A DNA stretch of 64,000 bases from Dehalogenimonas sp. THU2 (GTDB lineage: Bacteria; Chloroflexota; Dehalococcoidia; Dehalococcoidales; Dehalococcoidaceae). Below the pieces are notes generated by a model that ran no database searches, was not told the DNA's origin, and saw only the letters and a list, made by a program, of their open reading frames with translations. Both the position numbers and the translations under genes were made by a program. Shown piece by piece: positions 53,748 to 64,000 of this stretch. The first letter of the stretch is position 1, and the number at the start of each line of letters is the position of its first letter. The DNA is taken from NCBI RefSeq assembly GCF_039749495.1, contig NZ_JBDLLU010000006.1:49739-113738 (forward strand), given 5' to 3'.

Positions 53748-54482
53748 TTATTTATTCCCCGCAGGCTTCCGTTTTCCTTCCGGACCATAATAACTGGGAT
53801 ACAGTTTGCCAAGGCATTCCGGGCAAATACCATGGGTGAACTCGGCTTCCGAATGGGTGCTGATATACTTTTCGACGCTACTCCAGTATCCCTTATCGTC
53901 ACGTATTTGCTTGCAGTTGGCACAAATAGGAAGCAGTCCTGACAGCGTCTTGACCTGGGCCAACGCTTCCCGTAATTCCGCTTCAACCCGGCGGCGTTCA
54001 ACAATATCCCGCTCCAAGGCCAGGTTAGATTGAGTCAACTCCTTGGTGCGGTCTCTAACCCGATCTTCCAATAATTGCTGATATTCCAGCAATCGTTTCT
54101 TACCTTGTTCATAACCGTTTATCAGTCCGACTTCAGCTAAGCCTATAAGACCGATTATTATCATTTCCAGAAAAAGATACGGGTGCCAATTCGTTGAAAG
54201 AAAAATCGTTGCATATGGAATGGTAATAGCCCCGAGCGCCGCCCAGAAAAAGAAGCCGACACTGAGACCGAAACGCCATGTCGCCAATGCCACCACCGAT
54301 AAGAATACCGCTTGCTGCAAAGCAAACAACGTCAGCTGCAGTTCATCGCCTACCGGTGCCTCACCCTGGATCAGACCGGCATAAACAACAACGGTAAAAA
54401 ATAGTCCCAAGCCCGCTATGAGCCAGAACTGGCGGTTGCGGTAAAGATTCACCGGTACTCCTGAACGAATATAACTCAGCAT
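53748..54482 (-). CDS. Membrane protein with coiled coil and CXXC sensor-like tail
   Basis: A 244-residue protein I cannot name fully. Residues 20-135 hold four likely membrane helices (for example FWLIAGLGLFFTVVVYAGL). A coiled coil follows (about 145-195, QQLLEDRVRDRTKELTQSN...), then LSGLLPICANCKQIRDDKGYW and HSEAEFTHGICPECLGKLY. That last block is common at the ends of PAS or response-regulator proteins, but no kinase, receiver or cyclase domain is present here. The two CXXC pairs may bind metal. It may be a stripped-down sensor. Confidence 0.75.
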   Translation of the reverse strand: MLSYIRSGVPVNLYRNRQFWLIAGLGLFFTVVVYAGLIQGEAPVGDELQLTLFALQQAVFLSVVALATWRFGLSVGFFFWAALGAITIPYATIFLSTNWHPYLFLEMIIIGLIGLAEVGLINGYEQGKKRLLEYQQLLEDRVRDRTKELTQSNLALERDIVERRRVEAELREALAQVKTLSGLLPICANCKQIRDDKGYWSSVEKYISTHSEAEFTHGICPECLGKLYPSYYGPEGKRKPAGNK

Positions 54483-54621
54483 TTAATCATATCGTTTTCT
54501 GGAAAGCAAAATTGTCGGAAAACATGGATTGATATAACTCTGGAAGTTTCGATGAGCTATTAAGGAAGGTGAATTTCATAACTTGAGGTTGATTTTATTA
54601 TATCAATTACAAGTTAGTTAT

Positions 54622-56934
54622 TCAAAGCTGATCGCGAACTGAGGTCATTCCAAGTAATCCCCGCAATAAATCCTGCGCTGCCGCTTTATCGAGTGGTTCG
54701 TTGTTATTGCCGCATTTGGGTGATTGGATACAGGCCGGACAGCCTGATTCACAGGGGCATTCTTCGATCACCTTCAGGGTGGCTTCCCACATCTGTATCA
54801 TCATCTCATAACCTTTCTCCGAGATGCCGACGCCTCCCGCATGGGCGTCATAAATGAAAATGGTCGCCGCGTCGGTATCGGGATGCAAAGGAGTTGACAG
54901 ACCGCCGATATCATTCCGGTCGCATAATGCGTAAAGCGGTAGAATCCCGATTGCGGCGTGTTCCATTGCATGCAATCCTCCGGCGAAATCCCGTTCAATC
55001 GAAGGATTAGCGACCTGATGCGCCAGCCTTTCCGGTATCTCAAACCACAAGGCTATAGTCTCGAAGCGTTGAGGTGGCAGGGATAAAGGCTCTTCACCCA
55101 GCACTTCTTCAGTAAATTGAGCCTTGCGCTTGAAACCGACGACCGTGACCGTGACCTCCACTTCTCCAAGATACACCGGCACACCTCGGACAAAACTCGA
55201 TCGTAGAACCTTCTTTACCGATAGTTCGGTAATGTCTTTTACCTCGGTGTAATACGTATCTTCGGTCGCTTCGACGCGTGCGATGCGACTGTCGGTATCC
55301 AACGCGCGGACAATATAGCTTTCTCCCTGGTGCAGGTAAATAGCTCCGGGGAATAGTTGAAAGAAAGCGGTGGCTGAATCCAGGACTTCCAGCAATGCGC
55401 CCGTGCCGCCGTCAAACACGGTGTATTCCTTTCCCGAGGTACCACGGATGCTTAATTCTCTCGCGGGATAAGAGATATCGGCAGTCAGGTAATAATGACC
55501 GCGGCGCTCTTTCAGGAGCCCCTGGTTGAGCAATTCGGTCAGACGCTCGATGTAGCCGGTGCCGAAATACACCTCATCCCTCATCGAGAGAGGCATCTCC
55601 CAGGCGGCGCACAAGATGTGGCCTGAGGCAATGTATCGATTATCCGGGTTCAACAGCGCGGCTTCATTCGAACGTCCGAAGAAAAACTCCGGGTGTCGCA
55701 TGAAATACTGGTCCAACGGATCATTGCGGGCAACCAAAATCGAAAGTGAACGTTGTTGCCGTCTGCCGCTGCGCCCCGCTTGCTGCCATGCCGAGGCTAC
55801 CGATCCCGGATAACCCGTGAGTACGGTAGCGTCGAGTGAGCCGATATCGATGCCCAGTTCCAGTGCGGATGTCGCTACCGCACCGTCTAAAAGCCCCCCG
55901 AATAGCTCCCGTTCGATCTTGCGGCGGTCTTCCGGCAAATAGCCCGCCCGATACGACTTGATACGGCCGGTTTTTTCGGGTGCGATCTTTGATAGCCGTT
56001 CCCTGGCATGGACATATATCACTTCTGCCAAGCGCCGCGTCCGGGCGAAGGCCAGGCTGCGGATGCCGCGTGCGATAAGGTCAGCGAAGAGAACCGTGGC
56101 TTCCGCCGAGGCGCTTCGGCGCTGACTTTTTGCAGGATCGGTGAGTGGCGGATTCCAAAATATAAAGTCTTTGCCGCCATAGGGCGAGCCGTTTGTATCG
56201 ATAATCGTGAAATCTACACCGGTCAACGCTATTGCGAAGTCTTTTGGATTGGAGAGTGTAGCCGAGGCTAGGATAAACTGCGGCCGCGCCCCGTAACGAG
56301 CGCAGATTCTCCTCAAACGCCGCAAAAGAAGCGCCAGGTGAGAACCGAAGATTCCCCGGTAAAGATGGGCTTCATCGATGACAATATACCTCAAATTCGC
56401 CAGGTAACGCCGCCATTGCTGATGATTCGGCAGAATGCTCATGTGGAGCATGTCTGGATTGGACAGGATGAAGCGCGCTTCCCGGCGTATCGTGGCACGA
56501 TCGAAACCCGGTGTATCGCCGTCGAAAGTATCGAACTCGTTCCGGTGGATGATATCCGGGCAAAACAGTTCGGTGATATGGCGTTTCTGGTCCTGTTCCA
56601 GCGCTTTGGTCGGCGATAGGTAAAGCGCCGTAGCGTTGGGATCTCTCAACATCGAATCTAACACCGGCAAATAGTATCCCAGGCTTTTACCTGAGGCCGC
56701 CGGAGTAGCGATAAAGACGTTTTCACCCCTGACGGCGGCATTCATCGCATCCGCCTGGTGGCGGTAAAGCGGCCACAATTTATGAGCTTGGAGACAGGCC
56801 AATAGCCTTGGATCCATAGGGGTATCGAGTGCCCCGAATTCCGCCGGCCGGGAGGGGATTTGTTCAAGATGCGCCATCTGATTTGCCATGTCCGACGTGG
56901 CTTGTAGATAGGCGACAAACTCCTGAGTGTTCAT
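54622..56934 (-). CDS. MrfA-type DEAD/DEAH helicase with DUF1998
   Basis: A 770-residue superfamily 2 helicase of the Lhr/YprA (MrfA) group. Motif I is ATPAASGKSLGYYLPVL near residue 80, motif II IDEAHLYRG, motif III SATLSN, and motif VI QQAGRSGRRQ. The C-terminal DUF1998 part ends with a four-cysteine cluster, CPCESGCPACIQSPKCG. Relatives help repair mitomycin-type lesions in Bacillus. It begins 2 nt before the DUF503 stop and is the last gene of a minus-strand series running down from ligA. Confidence 0.9.
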   Translation of the reverse strand: MNTQEFVAYLQATSDMANQMAHLEQIPSRPAEFGALDTPMDPRLLACLQAHKLWPLYRHQADAMNAAVRGENVFIATPAASGKSLGYYLPVLDSMLRDPNATALYLSPTKALEQDQKRHITELFCPDIIHRNEFDTFDGDTPGFDRATIRREARFILSNPDMLHMSILPNHQQWRRYLANLRYIVIDEAHLYRGIFGSHLALLLRRLRRICARYGARPQFILASATLSNPKDFAIALTGVDFTIIDTNGSPYGGKDFIFWNPPLTDPAKSQRRSASAEATVLFADLIARGIRSLAFARTRRLAEVIYVHARERLSKIAPEKTGRIKSYRAGYLPEDRRKIERELFGGLLDGAVATSALELGIDIGSLDATVLTGYPGSVASAWQQAGRSGRRQQRSLSILVARNDPLDQYFMRHPEFFFGRSNEAALLNPDNRYIASGHILCAAWEMPLSMRDEVYFGTGYIERLTELLNQGLLKERRGHYYLTADISYPARELSIRGTSGKEYTVFDGGTGALLEVLDSATAFFQLFPGAIYLHQGESYIVRALDTDSRIARVEATEDTYYTEVKDITELSVKKVLRSSFVRGVPVYLGEVEVTVTVVGFKRKAQFTEEVLGEEPLSLPPQRFETIALWFEIPERLAHQVANPSIERDFAGGLHAMEHAAIGILPLYALCDRNDIGGLSTPLHPDTDAATIFIYDAHAGGVGISEKGYEMMIQMWEATLKVIEECPCESGCPACIQSPKCGNNNEPLDKAAAQDLLRGLLGMTSVRDQL

Positions 56935-56935
56935 A

Positions 56936-57220
56936 CTAGATATCTATTATTTCGATACTCGACTCAAGCATTTCCAGATCGAACGTCGACGCGAAGGAGA
57001 GTGCCTTGCTGAGAACTTCGTTGGTATGACGTTTGTCGTTGGAGAGACAGGCAACGGCGATGGCGGCCGTCTGCCAGAGATCCTGATCATCCACCTCGGC
57101 AGCCGTAACGTTATACCGGTTATGGAGTTGTGCCACCAGGGATTTTACTACCTGCCTTTTCTCTTTCAGAGAGTGGCTTTCCGGTAGTCTTATGCTGAAT
57201 TGCAGTATGCCAACATTCAT
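56936..57220 (-). CDS. DUF503 family protein
   Basis: A protein of about 94 residues of the DUF503 (YlxP-like) family, a small ferredoxin-like fold. It opens MNVGILQFSIRLPESHSLKEKRQVVKSL, the family hallmark. GAGGTCGAAT precedes the ATG at 57220; an upstream in-frame start is eight residues longer and unlikely. In Firmicutes the family sits beside infB/rbfA; here it is next to the helicase and DUF1015. Confidence 0.9.
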   Translation of the reverse strand: MNVGILQFSIRLPESHSLKEKRQVVKSLVAQLHNRYNVTAAEVDDQDLWQTAAIAVACLSNDKRHTNEVLSKALSFASTFDLEMLESSIEIIDI

Positions 57221-57302
57221 ATTCGACCTCAATGGTGGCTTCACTTCATATCAACTAGGGGAACGGGTTCGCTCAACAGAACCCGATGCTGACCGGCGAT
57301 CA

Positions 57303-58601
57303 CTAGTCTTTCAATCGATATAATACGATCCCCGACGGCAATTTAGGATAAAAGTACGTACTTTTGCGCGGCATGCGGTCGCGGGCATCGGAAATGGACT
57401 GGATCGTCTCCGGCCGTACCGGCTTCAGGATAAAGGCGAATTGGAACTCACCGGACTCCACCCGAGACACTGTGGATTCACGATCATGGTCATAGGCGAT
57501 ACGTTCCTCGTCCATGGCGTTCATACCAAGAATCTTTTCCAGCACCACGTGGTCCACCACGCTTACATCCATACCTTTATAAGTTGCGGTATGATCCGCG
57601 GGCATCAGGAGTTCGACGATGGCAGGATCTTTTACCGTCAGACTCAACAATTCTTTACCATTCAAGCCGTAAACGAAAAACCGGGAACTCTGCTCGCCCA
57701 TCAGCGGGTCGATCTGCTGCCAGCCACCGGGTAAGTCGAATCGCTCGACGTCGAAGTATTCACCAAGCCGCCCGGTCAAAGATTCGATACTCTCCACCGG
57801 CAGGCCTTTGACCAGACGATGTGTCGGCAGTATAAGCAGCCCCGGATCGGCCATATCGGTCAGCGACATCATCACAAAGTTGAGAGCGGCATCACGCGGA
57901 ATATCCGGGTTGGCGGCATAACTCTCGTTACGATATGCCAGAGCGCTTTCGTAGCGGTGGTGGCCGTCCGCGATATAGATCGGCTTTTCTATAAATGACC
58001 TCTCGATGGCTGCCGCCGCCGTCACATCGTTCACCATCCACAGGCGGTGGAACTCTCCGTTTTCCCCGGTGAATTCCAGCGTTTCCGGCCAGCCGGATAC
58101 TTGCTCGATGATATCGGCAATCGATCTTTCTTCATCCTGATACAAACCGAAAACTGGGCTGGTGTTGGCCTCAAGTGTACTGATAAGTTTGATGCGGTCC
58201 CTCTTGGGACCGGCAAGAGTTTTTTCATGAGGCCGGACGATCATCCTGTCCCACTCCTCCAGCCTCACCCGGGTGAACAGTCCACGGCGCCGCGCTGTCT
58301 GGCCTTCGTAGCTGAAGGTGTGTTCATGGAGATAATACGCCGGGGTTTCGTCCTGTTGCAATACACCGGATTTGAGCCATGATTCGAGGTACGTGAGCGC
58401 ACGGGTATATCGGTTCTCGCTGTCGTCATCCCCCGGCAATGCCTTCGAATACTCGATGCGGATATAATTGTGCGGGCTGCTTTTTAATAGTTCTTCTTCC
58501 TGCTTTGGCCCGATAACATCATAAGGAGGGCAGATAACCGCAGTCATGTTTTCGATGGCAGGTTTGTAGCGTATAGCGTTAAAGGAACGGACGTCGGCCA
58601 T
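57303..58601 (-). CDS. DUF1015 family protein
   Basis: A 432-residue protein of the DUF1015 family. Typical segments are SFNAIRYKPA, VICPPYDVIGPKQEEELL, YYLHEHTFSYEGQTARRRGLFTRV, the IADGHHRYESALAYR block near residue 230 that resembles a nucleic-acid/nuclease-like site, and a C-terminal DRMPRKSTYFYPKLPSG. The biochemical function is not established. It lies between the bacterial-PH gene and DUF503 on the minus strand. Confidence 0.9.
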   Translation of the reverse strand: MADVRSFNAIRYKPAIENMTAVICPPYDVIGPKQEEELLKSSPHNYIRIEYSKALPGDDDSENRYTRALTYLESWLKSGVLQQDETPAYYLHEHTFSYEGQTARRRGLFTRVRLEEWDRMIVRPHEKTLAGPKRDRIKLISTLEANTSPVFGLYQDEERSIADIIEQVSGWPETLEFTGENGEFHRLWMVNDVTAAAAIERSFIEKPIYIADGHHRYESALAYRNESYAANPDIPRDAALNFVMMSLTDMADPGLLILPTHRLVKGLPVESIESLTGRLGEYFDVERFDLPGGWQQIDPLMGEQSSRFFVYGLNGKELLSLTVKDPAIVELLMPADHTATYKGMDVSVVDHVVLEKILGMNAMDEERIAYDHDRESTVSRVESGEFQFAFILKPVRPETIQSISDARDRMPRKSTYFYPKLPSGIVLYRLKD

Positions 58602-58650
58602 AAATAATCCCTTCTTTCGTGATAAGGCGGAAAACCGTTAGTTTACCCGA

Positions 58651-59109
58651 TTACCAATTGCCTTTCAACTGCCGTAATCGTATTTCATCATTCCCCGAGG
58701 TATCAGCGAGATTCGGACACCGTGTCTTCAATTCTATCAAAAAGCCTTCCTGGTTCGCCGGTGATACGTAAGTGGTGCCCGTAATATAGTTCTTACCATG
58801 GCGGAGTTCTATCATATTGCTCGATAGAGCCATGGATGAGATCATACCCTTGAACGGTCTTGCCGAAGTGATACGGACATATGGAATTCGCTCAAAGAAA
58901 GGTCCCATCCGCGCCAGCAGGTAAGTATTCCTGAACTCGTAGTAGGCGCCAAACCAGACCCAGAGCATGAACCCGATACCGGCGACCCCTCCGATAACCG
59001 CAGCCATCCGATATTCTCCGGGTATGATGATCATAGAGACGGCGAGCAGAACAATGATCCCCCAGATTAACAAACCGAAACCCGCGCTTTTGGCTGAGGG
59101 ATAACGCAT
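58651..59109 (-). CDS. Membrane protein with bacterial PH-like domain
   Basis: A 152-residue protein with two N-terminal membrane helices (about residues 10-30 and 36-53, IWGIIVLLAVSMIII and IGGVAGIGFMLWVWF). A beta-rich domain follows (TYLLARMGPFFERIPYVRIT, MIELRHGKNYI), resembling bacterial PH (YdbT/YokE-like, DUF1200) domains. Its function is unknown. It starts 2 nt after the pth stop. Confidence 0.75.
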   Translation of the reverse strand: MRYPSAKSAGFGLLIWGIIVLLAVSMIIIPGEYRMAAVIGGVAGIGFMLWVWFGAYYEFRNTYLLARMGPFFERIPYVRITSARPFKGMISSMALSSNMIELRHGKNYITGTTYVSPANQEGFLIELKTRCPNLADTSGNDEIRLRQLKGNW

Positions 59110-59111
59110 GG

Positions 59112-59692
59112 TTAATTTTCTACGCGATTGAAGCGGTTCATAGCTGCTTCAAGACCGTCCTCAATCATCACTTCGATCGCCTCGACGGCCCGGGTTACTG
59201 CCTCGTCGGCAATTTTCCGGTCTATAGCATCAAAATCCGAGAGAACGTGATCCACCACGTATCGCCCCGGTGTGCCTGCGGTTTCCGGCCGTCCGATGCC
59301 GATCTTCAAACGGGAGAACTCGGTTGAGCCGGTAGACGCTATGATCGATTTGAGACCATTGTGCCCCCCGGCGCTGCCGCCCGCCCGTATCCTGATGCGT
59401 CCCAGCGGCAGGTCCAAATCATCTTGGATGACGACGATATCGCCGATCTTGACCCGATAACGCCGCATCAGTGCGGCCACGGCGTCACCGGAAAGGTTCA
59501 TATAAGTCTGCGGCTTGGCCAGCGCCACATCCAGCCCGGCAATGCGGCCTTCACCGGCGCGTGAGTGGCAGCATCGTTTGTCGAAGTTGATGCCGTGCTT
59601 CCGGGCCAGGGAGCTCAATACAGCGAACCCTATATTATGTCGTGTTCCCGAGTATTCCCGTCCCGGGTTGCCTAATCCGATGATAAGTTTCA

Positions 59693-59693
<1 letters not shown>
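59112..59693 (-). CDS. pth: Peptidyl-tRNA hydrolase
   Basis: Frees tRNA from dropped-off peptidyl-tRNA. The 193-residue protein has the opening IIGLGNPGREYSGTRHNIGFAV containing the catalytic His, PQTYMNLSGDAVAALM, VIQDDLDLPLGRIRIRAGGSAGGHNGLKSI and the FSRLKIGIGRP motif. The start overlaps the ligA stop by one base (TGATG), so the two are translationally coupled. Confidence 0.95.
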
Positions 59694-61777
<2,084 letters not shown>

Positions 61778-62000
61778 TCATAACTATTGTGGCAGTGGAT
61801 ACCTCCGTGTTCCTAGTATTCCTTTTGACCAAACCCTTTAACAATTACGCAAAAAATGCATCACCTTTACGTACATCTACGAATACCATTCACCATTCTA
61901 TTACGGTCATAATGTTAAGCAAGCGCTGCCCTACTGGCTTGAGTTATATTCTCATTCCCTTCGGCTAGCAACAGAAATTTTTCGGTTTGGAGCAAGGGTG

Positions 62001-63278
62001 ATGGCGGTTGAAAATAACATAACATTCGTGGTGCTTTCATTCGAAGGACCGGACAGGTATTCCCTGGCAGGCGGATTGGGCGCCCGGGCATCCAACATGT
62101 CGTTAAGCCTGGGACACAAATTTGACACTCACCTTTTCTTTGTGGGCGACCCCAAACAACAGGGACAGGAGACCGTGCCCGAGACCCGTCTGACGCTTCA
62201 CCGCTGGTGCCAATGGATCAGTGAAAATTGCCCCAACGGCGTCTACCAGGGTGAGAACGAAAAGGTCGAAGACTTCAGTCGTTCGATACCACCATTCGTC
62301 ATCGAAAATATAATCAAACCTGCATTAAGCCGGGATGACCGTGTGGTAATTCTCTCGGAAGAATGGCATACCGCTGAAACCGTTTGCCGCTTGAGTGAAC
62401 AACTCCACGATCACGGACTCCGGGACAAAACAGATATCCTGTGGAACGCCAATAACACCTTCGGATTCGACCGAATCGATTGGACAAGGCTCACTGCCAA
62501 TTCCACCATCACCACCGTCAGTCGGTATATGAAGCATGTTATGCGTGAAAAGGGTATCAATTCCCTGGTCATCCCCAATGGCATCCCGGAGGAATTGCTA
62601 CGTGAAATTGATACCGGGGAATCCGCCAGATTAAGGTCGGAGGTTAAACGCGATGTGGTGATGACCAAGGTGGCTCGTTATGACCCGACCAAGGGCTGGA
62701 ACGAAGCTGTCGAAGCGACGGCAAGACTTAAAAAACAAGGTAAAAAAGCGCTTCTCCTGGCCCGCGGTGGCATCGAGCCGTTCGGGGAAGAGGTCATCTA
62801 CAATGCCCGCCACTCTGGCCTTAAGGTCAAAGATGCCTTCGCCGGCGGTTCTGGCACCGCTGAATGCTTGGATGCCATCGGGGAAGCTGCGGAAGATGCC
62901 GATGTGGTAAACATGAGGTTCCATTGTACCCCGAACCTATTGAAAGTCTTATACAACGCCTCGGACGCGGTGTTGGCTAACAGCCGGCATGAACCCTTTG
63001 GCCTCGTCGGTCTGGAAACCATGGCCGCCGGCGGGGTAGCGTTTACCGGAGGAACCGGTGAGGATTATGCTGTCCATCTGGACAACGCGGTTGTACTTGA
63101 ATCCTGTGATCCCCTAGAAATTGAAGAATACGTCTCATATCTTGATAGGAACGAAACTCATGCGAATAAAATCCGCGCCGCCGCCAGGCAAACCGCCCAA
63201 CGCTACACATGGGATGAAGTTCTTAAGGGGTTGGTGGGAAAGGTTTCCGGCGTTAAAGAACCAAGCATGACTTCATAG
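62001..63278 (+). CDS. GT4-family glycosyltransferase
   Basis: A glycosyltransferase of about 425 residues with the GT-B fold. It opens with a donor/acceptor loop after FVVLSFEGPDRYSLAGGLGARASNMS. It has TTVSRYMKHVMREKGINSLVIPNGI between domains, and the C-terminal donor signature NSRHEPFGLVGLETMAAGGVAFTGG. The sugar donor and acceptor are not evident. Start: ATG at 62001, one codon after a GTG. It is the last ordinary chromosomal gene before a likely insertion boundary. Confidence 0.88.
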   Translation: MAVENNITFVVLSFEGPDRYSLAGGLGARASNMSLSLGHKFDTHLFFVGDPKQQGQETVPETRLTLHRWCQWISENCPNGVYQGENEKVEDFSRSIPPFVIENIIKPALSRDDRVVILSEEWHTAETVCRLSEQLHDHGLRDKTDILWNANNTFGFDRIDWTRLTANSTITTVSRYMKHVMREKGINSLVIPNGIPEELLREIDTGESARLRSEVKRDVVMTKVARYDPTKGWNEAVEATARLKKQGKKALLLARGGIEPFGEEVIYNARHSGLKVKDAFAGGSGTAECLDAIGEAAEDADVVNMRFHCTPNLLKVLYNASDAVLANSRHEPFGLVGLETMAAGGVAFTGGTGEDYAVHLDNAVVLESCDPLEIEEYVSYLDRNETHANKIRAAARQTAQRYTWDEVLKGLVGKVSGVKEPSMTS

Positions 63279-63309
63279 CAAAGTCAACAGTTTATCTGAT
63301 TGCGGACGG

Positions 63310-63354
63310 TGGAGCGGGCGACGAGGCTCGAACTCGCGACAACCTGCTTGGAAG
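63310..63354 (-). tRNA. 3' half of tRNA-Gly (TCC), probable attachment site
   Basis: The minus strand gives CTTCCAAGCAGG (3' part of an anticodon loop with TCC, and its stem), then a complete T-arm (GCGAG-TTCGAGC-CTCGT), the acceptor strand CGCCCGC, a discriminator T and CCA. The 5' half is missing: where it should be, the sequence changes to unrelated DNA. This is what a tRNA split by a site-specific element leaves at one end, and a recombinase gene follows at once. Confidence 0.8.
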
Positions 63355-63422
63355 TTACTAGCTCAATATCAGCTCCCTATTTCTCAAAGCTGAGACAAAC
63401 GTAATTCCAATGTCAAAACCAC

Positions 63423-64000
63423 ATGGTACAAAACGCTGTAGACCAACTAACTATCAACCATCTCGTCCCATTGGACTCGCTCCAATCCTTAGTCAAAGGA
63501 TATCTCCTGAACTGTCGCTGTGAAAACAAATCCCCTAAAACCATTGAGGTCTATCAGATGGTTCTGGACAATCTAGTCTGGTTCTTTGAGCAACACAACT
63601 TCCCAACTCAGGTTCATCAAATCAATACCACACACATCAGAGAATTCCTTTGGTATTTGACCAGTGAAACCCACCGTTGGGATAGTTCCCACCCCTTAGC
63701 GTGTCGTAAGGCAAGTCCTAGCACCGTTCACATCTATTATCGTTCTATGAAAACATTCTTTAATTGGTTGAAAAGAGAAGACTTAATCTCAACCAACCCC
63801 TACAGCTTCATCAAACCACCTAAACAGGAAAAGAAGGTGATACAAGCTCTTGCCACAACCGAAATTCAGCGACTTTTTGAGGCGTGTGAGGGTAAAACCA
63901 TGTACGATGTCAGGAATAAAGCAATACTCTCAGTGTTGCTTGATAGCGGATTGCGTATCTCTGAATTGACCAATCTCAAGTATGAAGACTTTGACCAAAC
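63423..64000 (+). CDS. Tyrosine recombinase/integrase, cut by window end
   Basis: An open reading frame from ATG at 63423 to the last base, 192 codons visible. The N-terminal core-binding SAM-like domain is seen (KTIEVYQMVLDNLVWFFEQ, STVHIYYRSMKTFFNWLKRE, LISTNPYSFIKPPKQEKKV). The catalytic domain then begins and reaches box I with the catalytic Arg in LLDSGLRISELTNLKYEDFD. The rest, including HXXR and the Tyr nucleophile, lies outside. Its base composition is more AT-rich than its neighbours, which supports transfer. It starts about 70 nt from the split tRNA-Gly. Confidence 0.92.
   Translation, partial: MVQNAVDQLTINHLVPLDSLQSLVKGYLLNCRCENKSPKTIEVYQMVLDNLVWFFEQHNFPTQVHQINTTHIREFLWYLTSETHRWDSSHPLACRKASPSTVHIYYRSMKTFFNWLKREDLISTNPYSFIKPPKQEKKVIQALATTEIQRLFEACEGKTMYDVRNKAILSVLLDSGLRISELTNLKYEDFDQ

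Overview
This 64 kb window is chromosomal DNA of a moderately GC-rich anaerobic bacterium. The best guess is a Dehalococcoidia (Chloroflexota) organism of the Dehalogenimonas type. The guess rests on compact amino-acid and purine operons, several radical SAM enzymes, a strong dependence on corrinoid chemistry, and no sign of an aerobic respiratory gene set; no marker here proves the genus. Promoters look like ordinary sigma70 sites (TTGACA/TATAAT with 16-18 nt spacers), and several genes begin with GTG, TTG or, for purD, apparently CTG.

Layout. Positions 1-4,900 hold the minus-strand branched-chain amino-acid operon ilvD-ilvB-ilvN-ilvC, with ilvC cut by the window edge. Next come rpiB and a Sua5/YwlC tRNA-modification gene. 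Positions 6.2-12.6 kb hold a plus-strand purine run: guaA, an unknown helical protein, purD, purE, purB, purC. Facing it is a minus-strand histidine operon (hisZ, an unusual tandem hisG-hisG, hisD, hisC, hisB). Positions 18.4-25.9 kb hold a decayed slipin gene, birA, a stand-alone LigD-type 3'-phosphoesterase, a URO-D family protein, tRNA-Gly(CCC), glycogen genes glgC-glgA and an RNase D.

Positions 25.9-35.3 kb are the highlight. A sigma70 promoter and a cobalamin riboswitch with its own intrinsic terminator precede cobS, cobT, an O-methyltransferase fused to a DUF2284 domain, two B12-binding-type radical SAM enzymes and two ThiC paralogues. The content matches the anaerobic bza route, which makes the B12 lower ligand 5,6-dimethylbenzimidazole from the purine intermediate AIR. 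The ligand would then be activated by CobT and attached by CobS. A strong terminator closes the operon.

Positions 35.3-43.4 kb are a mixed set: tatA, msrA, DUF427, small zinc-ribbon proteins, a phosphoribosyltransferase, an orphan NarL-type regulator, an alpha/beta hydrolase, an EamA transporter, DUF2769, a cyclase-family hydrolase and a leaderless TIGR00725-type gene. Positions 43.4-53.7 kb carry enolase, a GNAT acetyltransferase, an ABC exporter beside a SPASM radical SAM protein, a rubrerythrin-like protein, tRNA-Arg and tRNA-His, then fabF-recJ-plsY. Positions 53.7-61.8 kb are minus strand: a membrane/coiled-coil sensor-like protein, an MrfA-type helicase, DUF503, DUF1015, a bacterial PH-like protein, pth and ligA. 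The right end has a GT4 glycosyltransferase, then the 3' half of a tRNA-Gly(TCC) followed at once by a tyrosine recombinase running off the window. That end looks like the edge of an integrated element.
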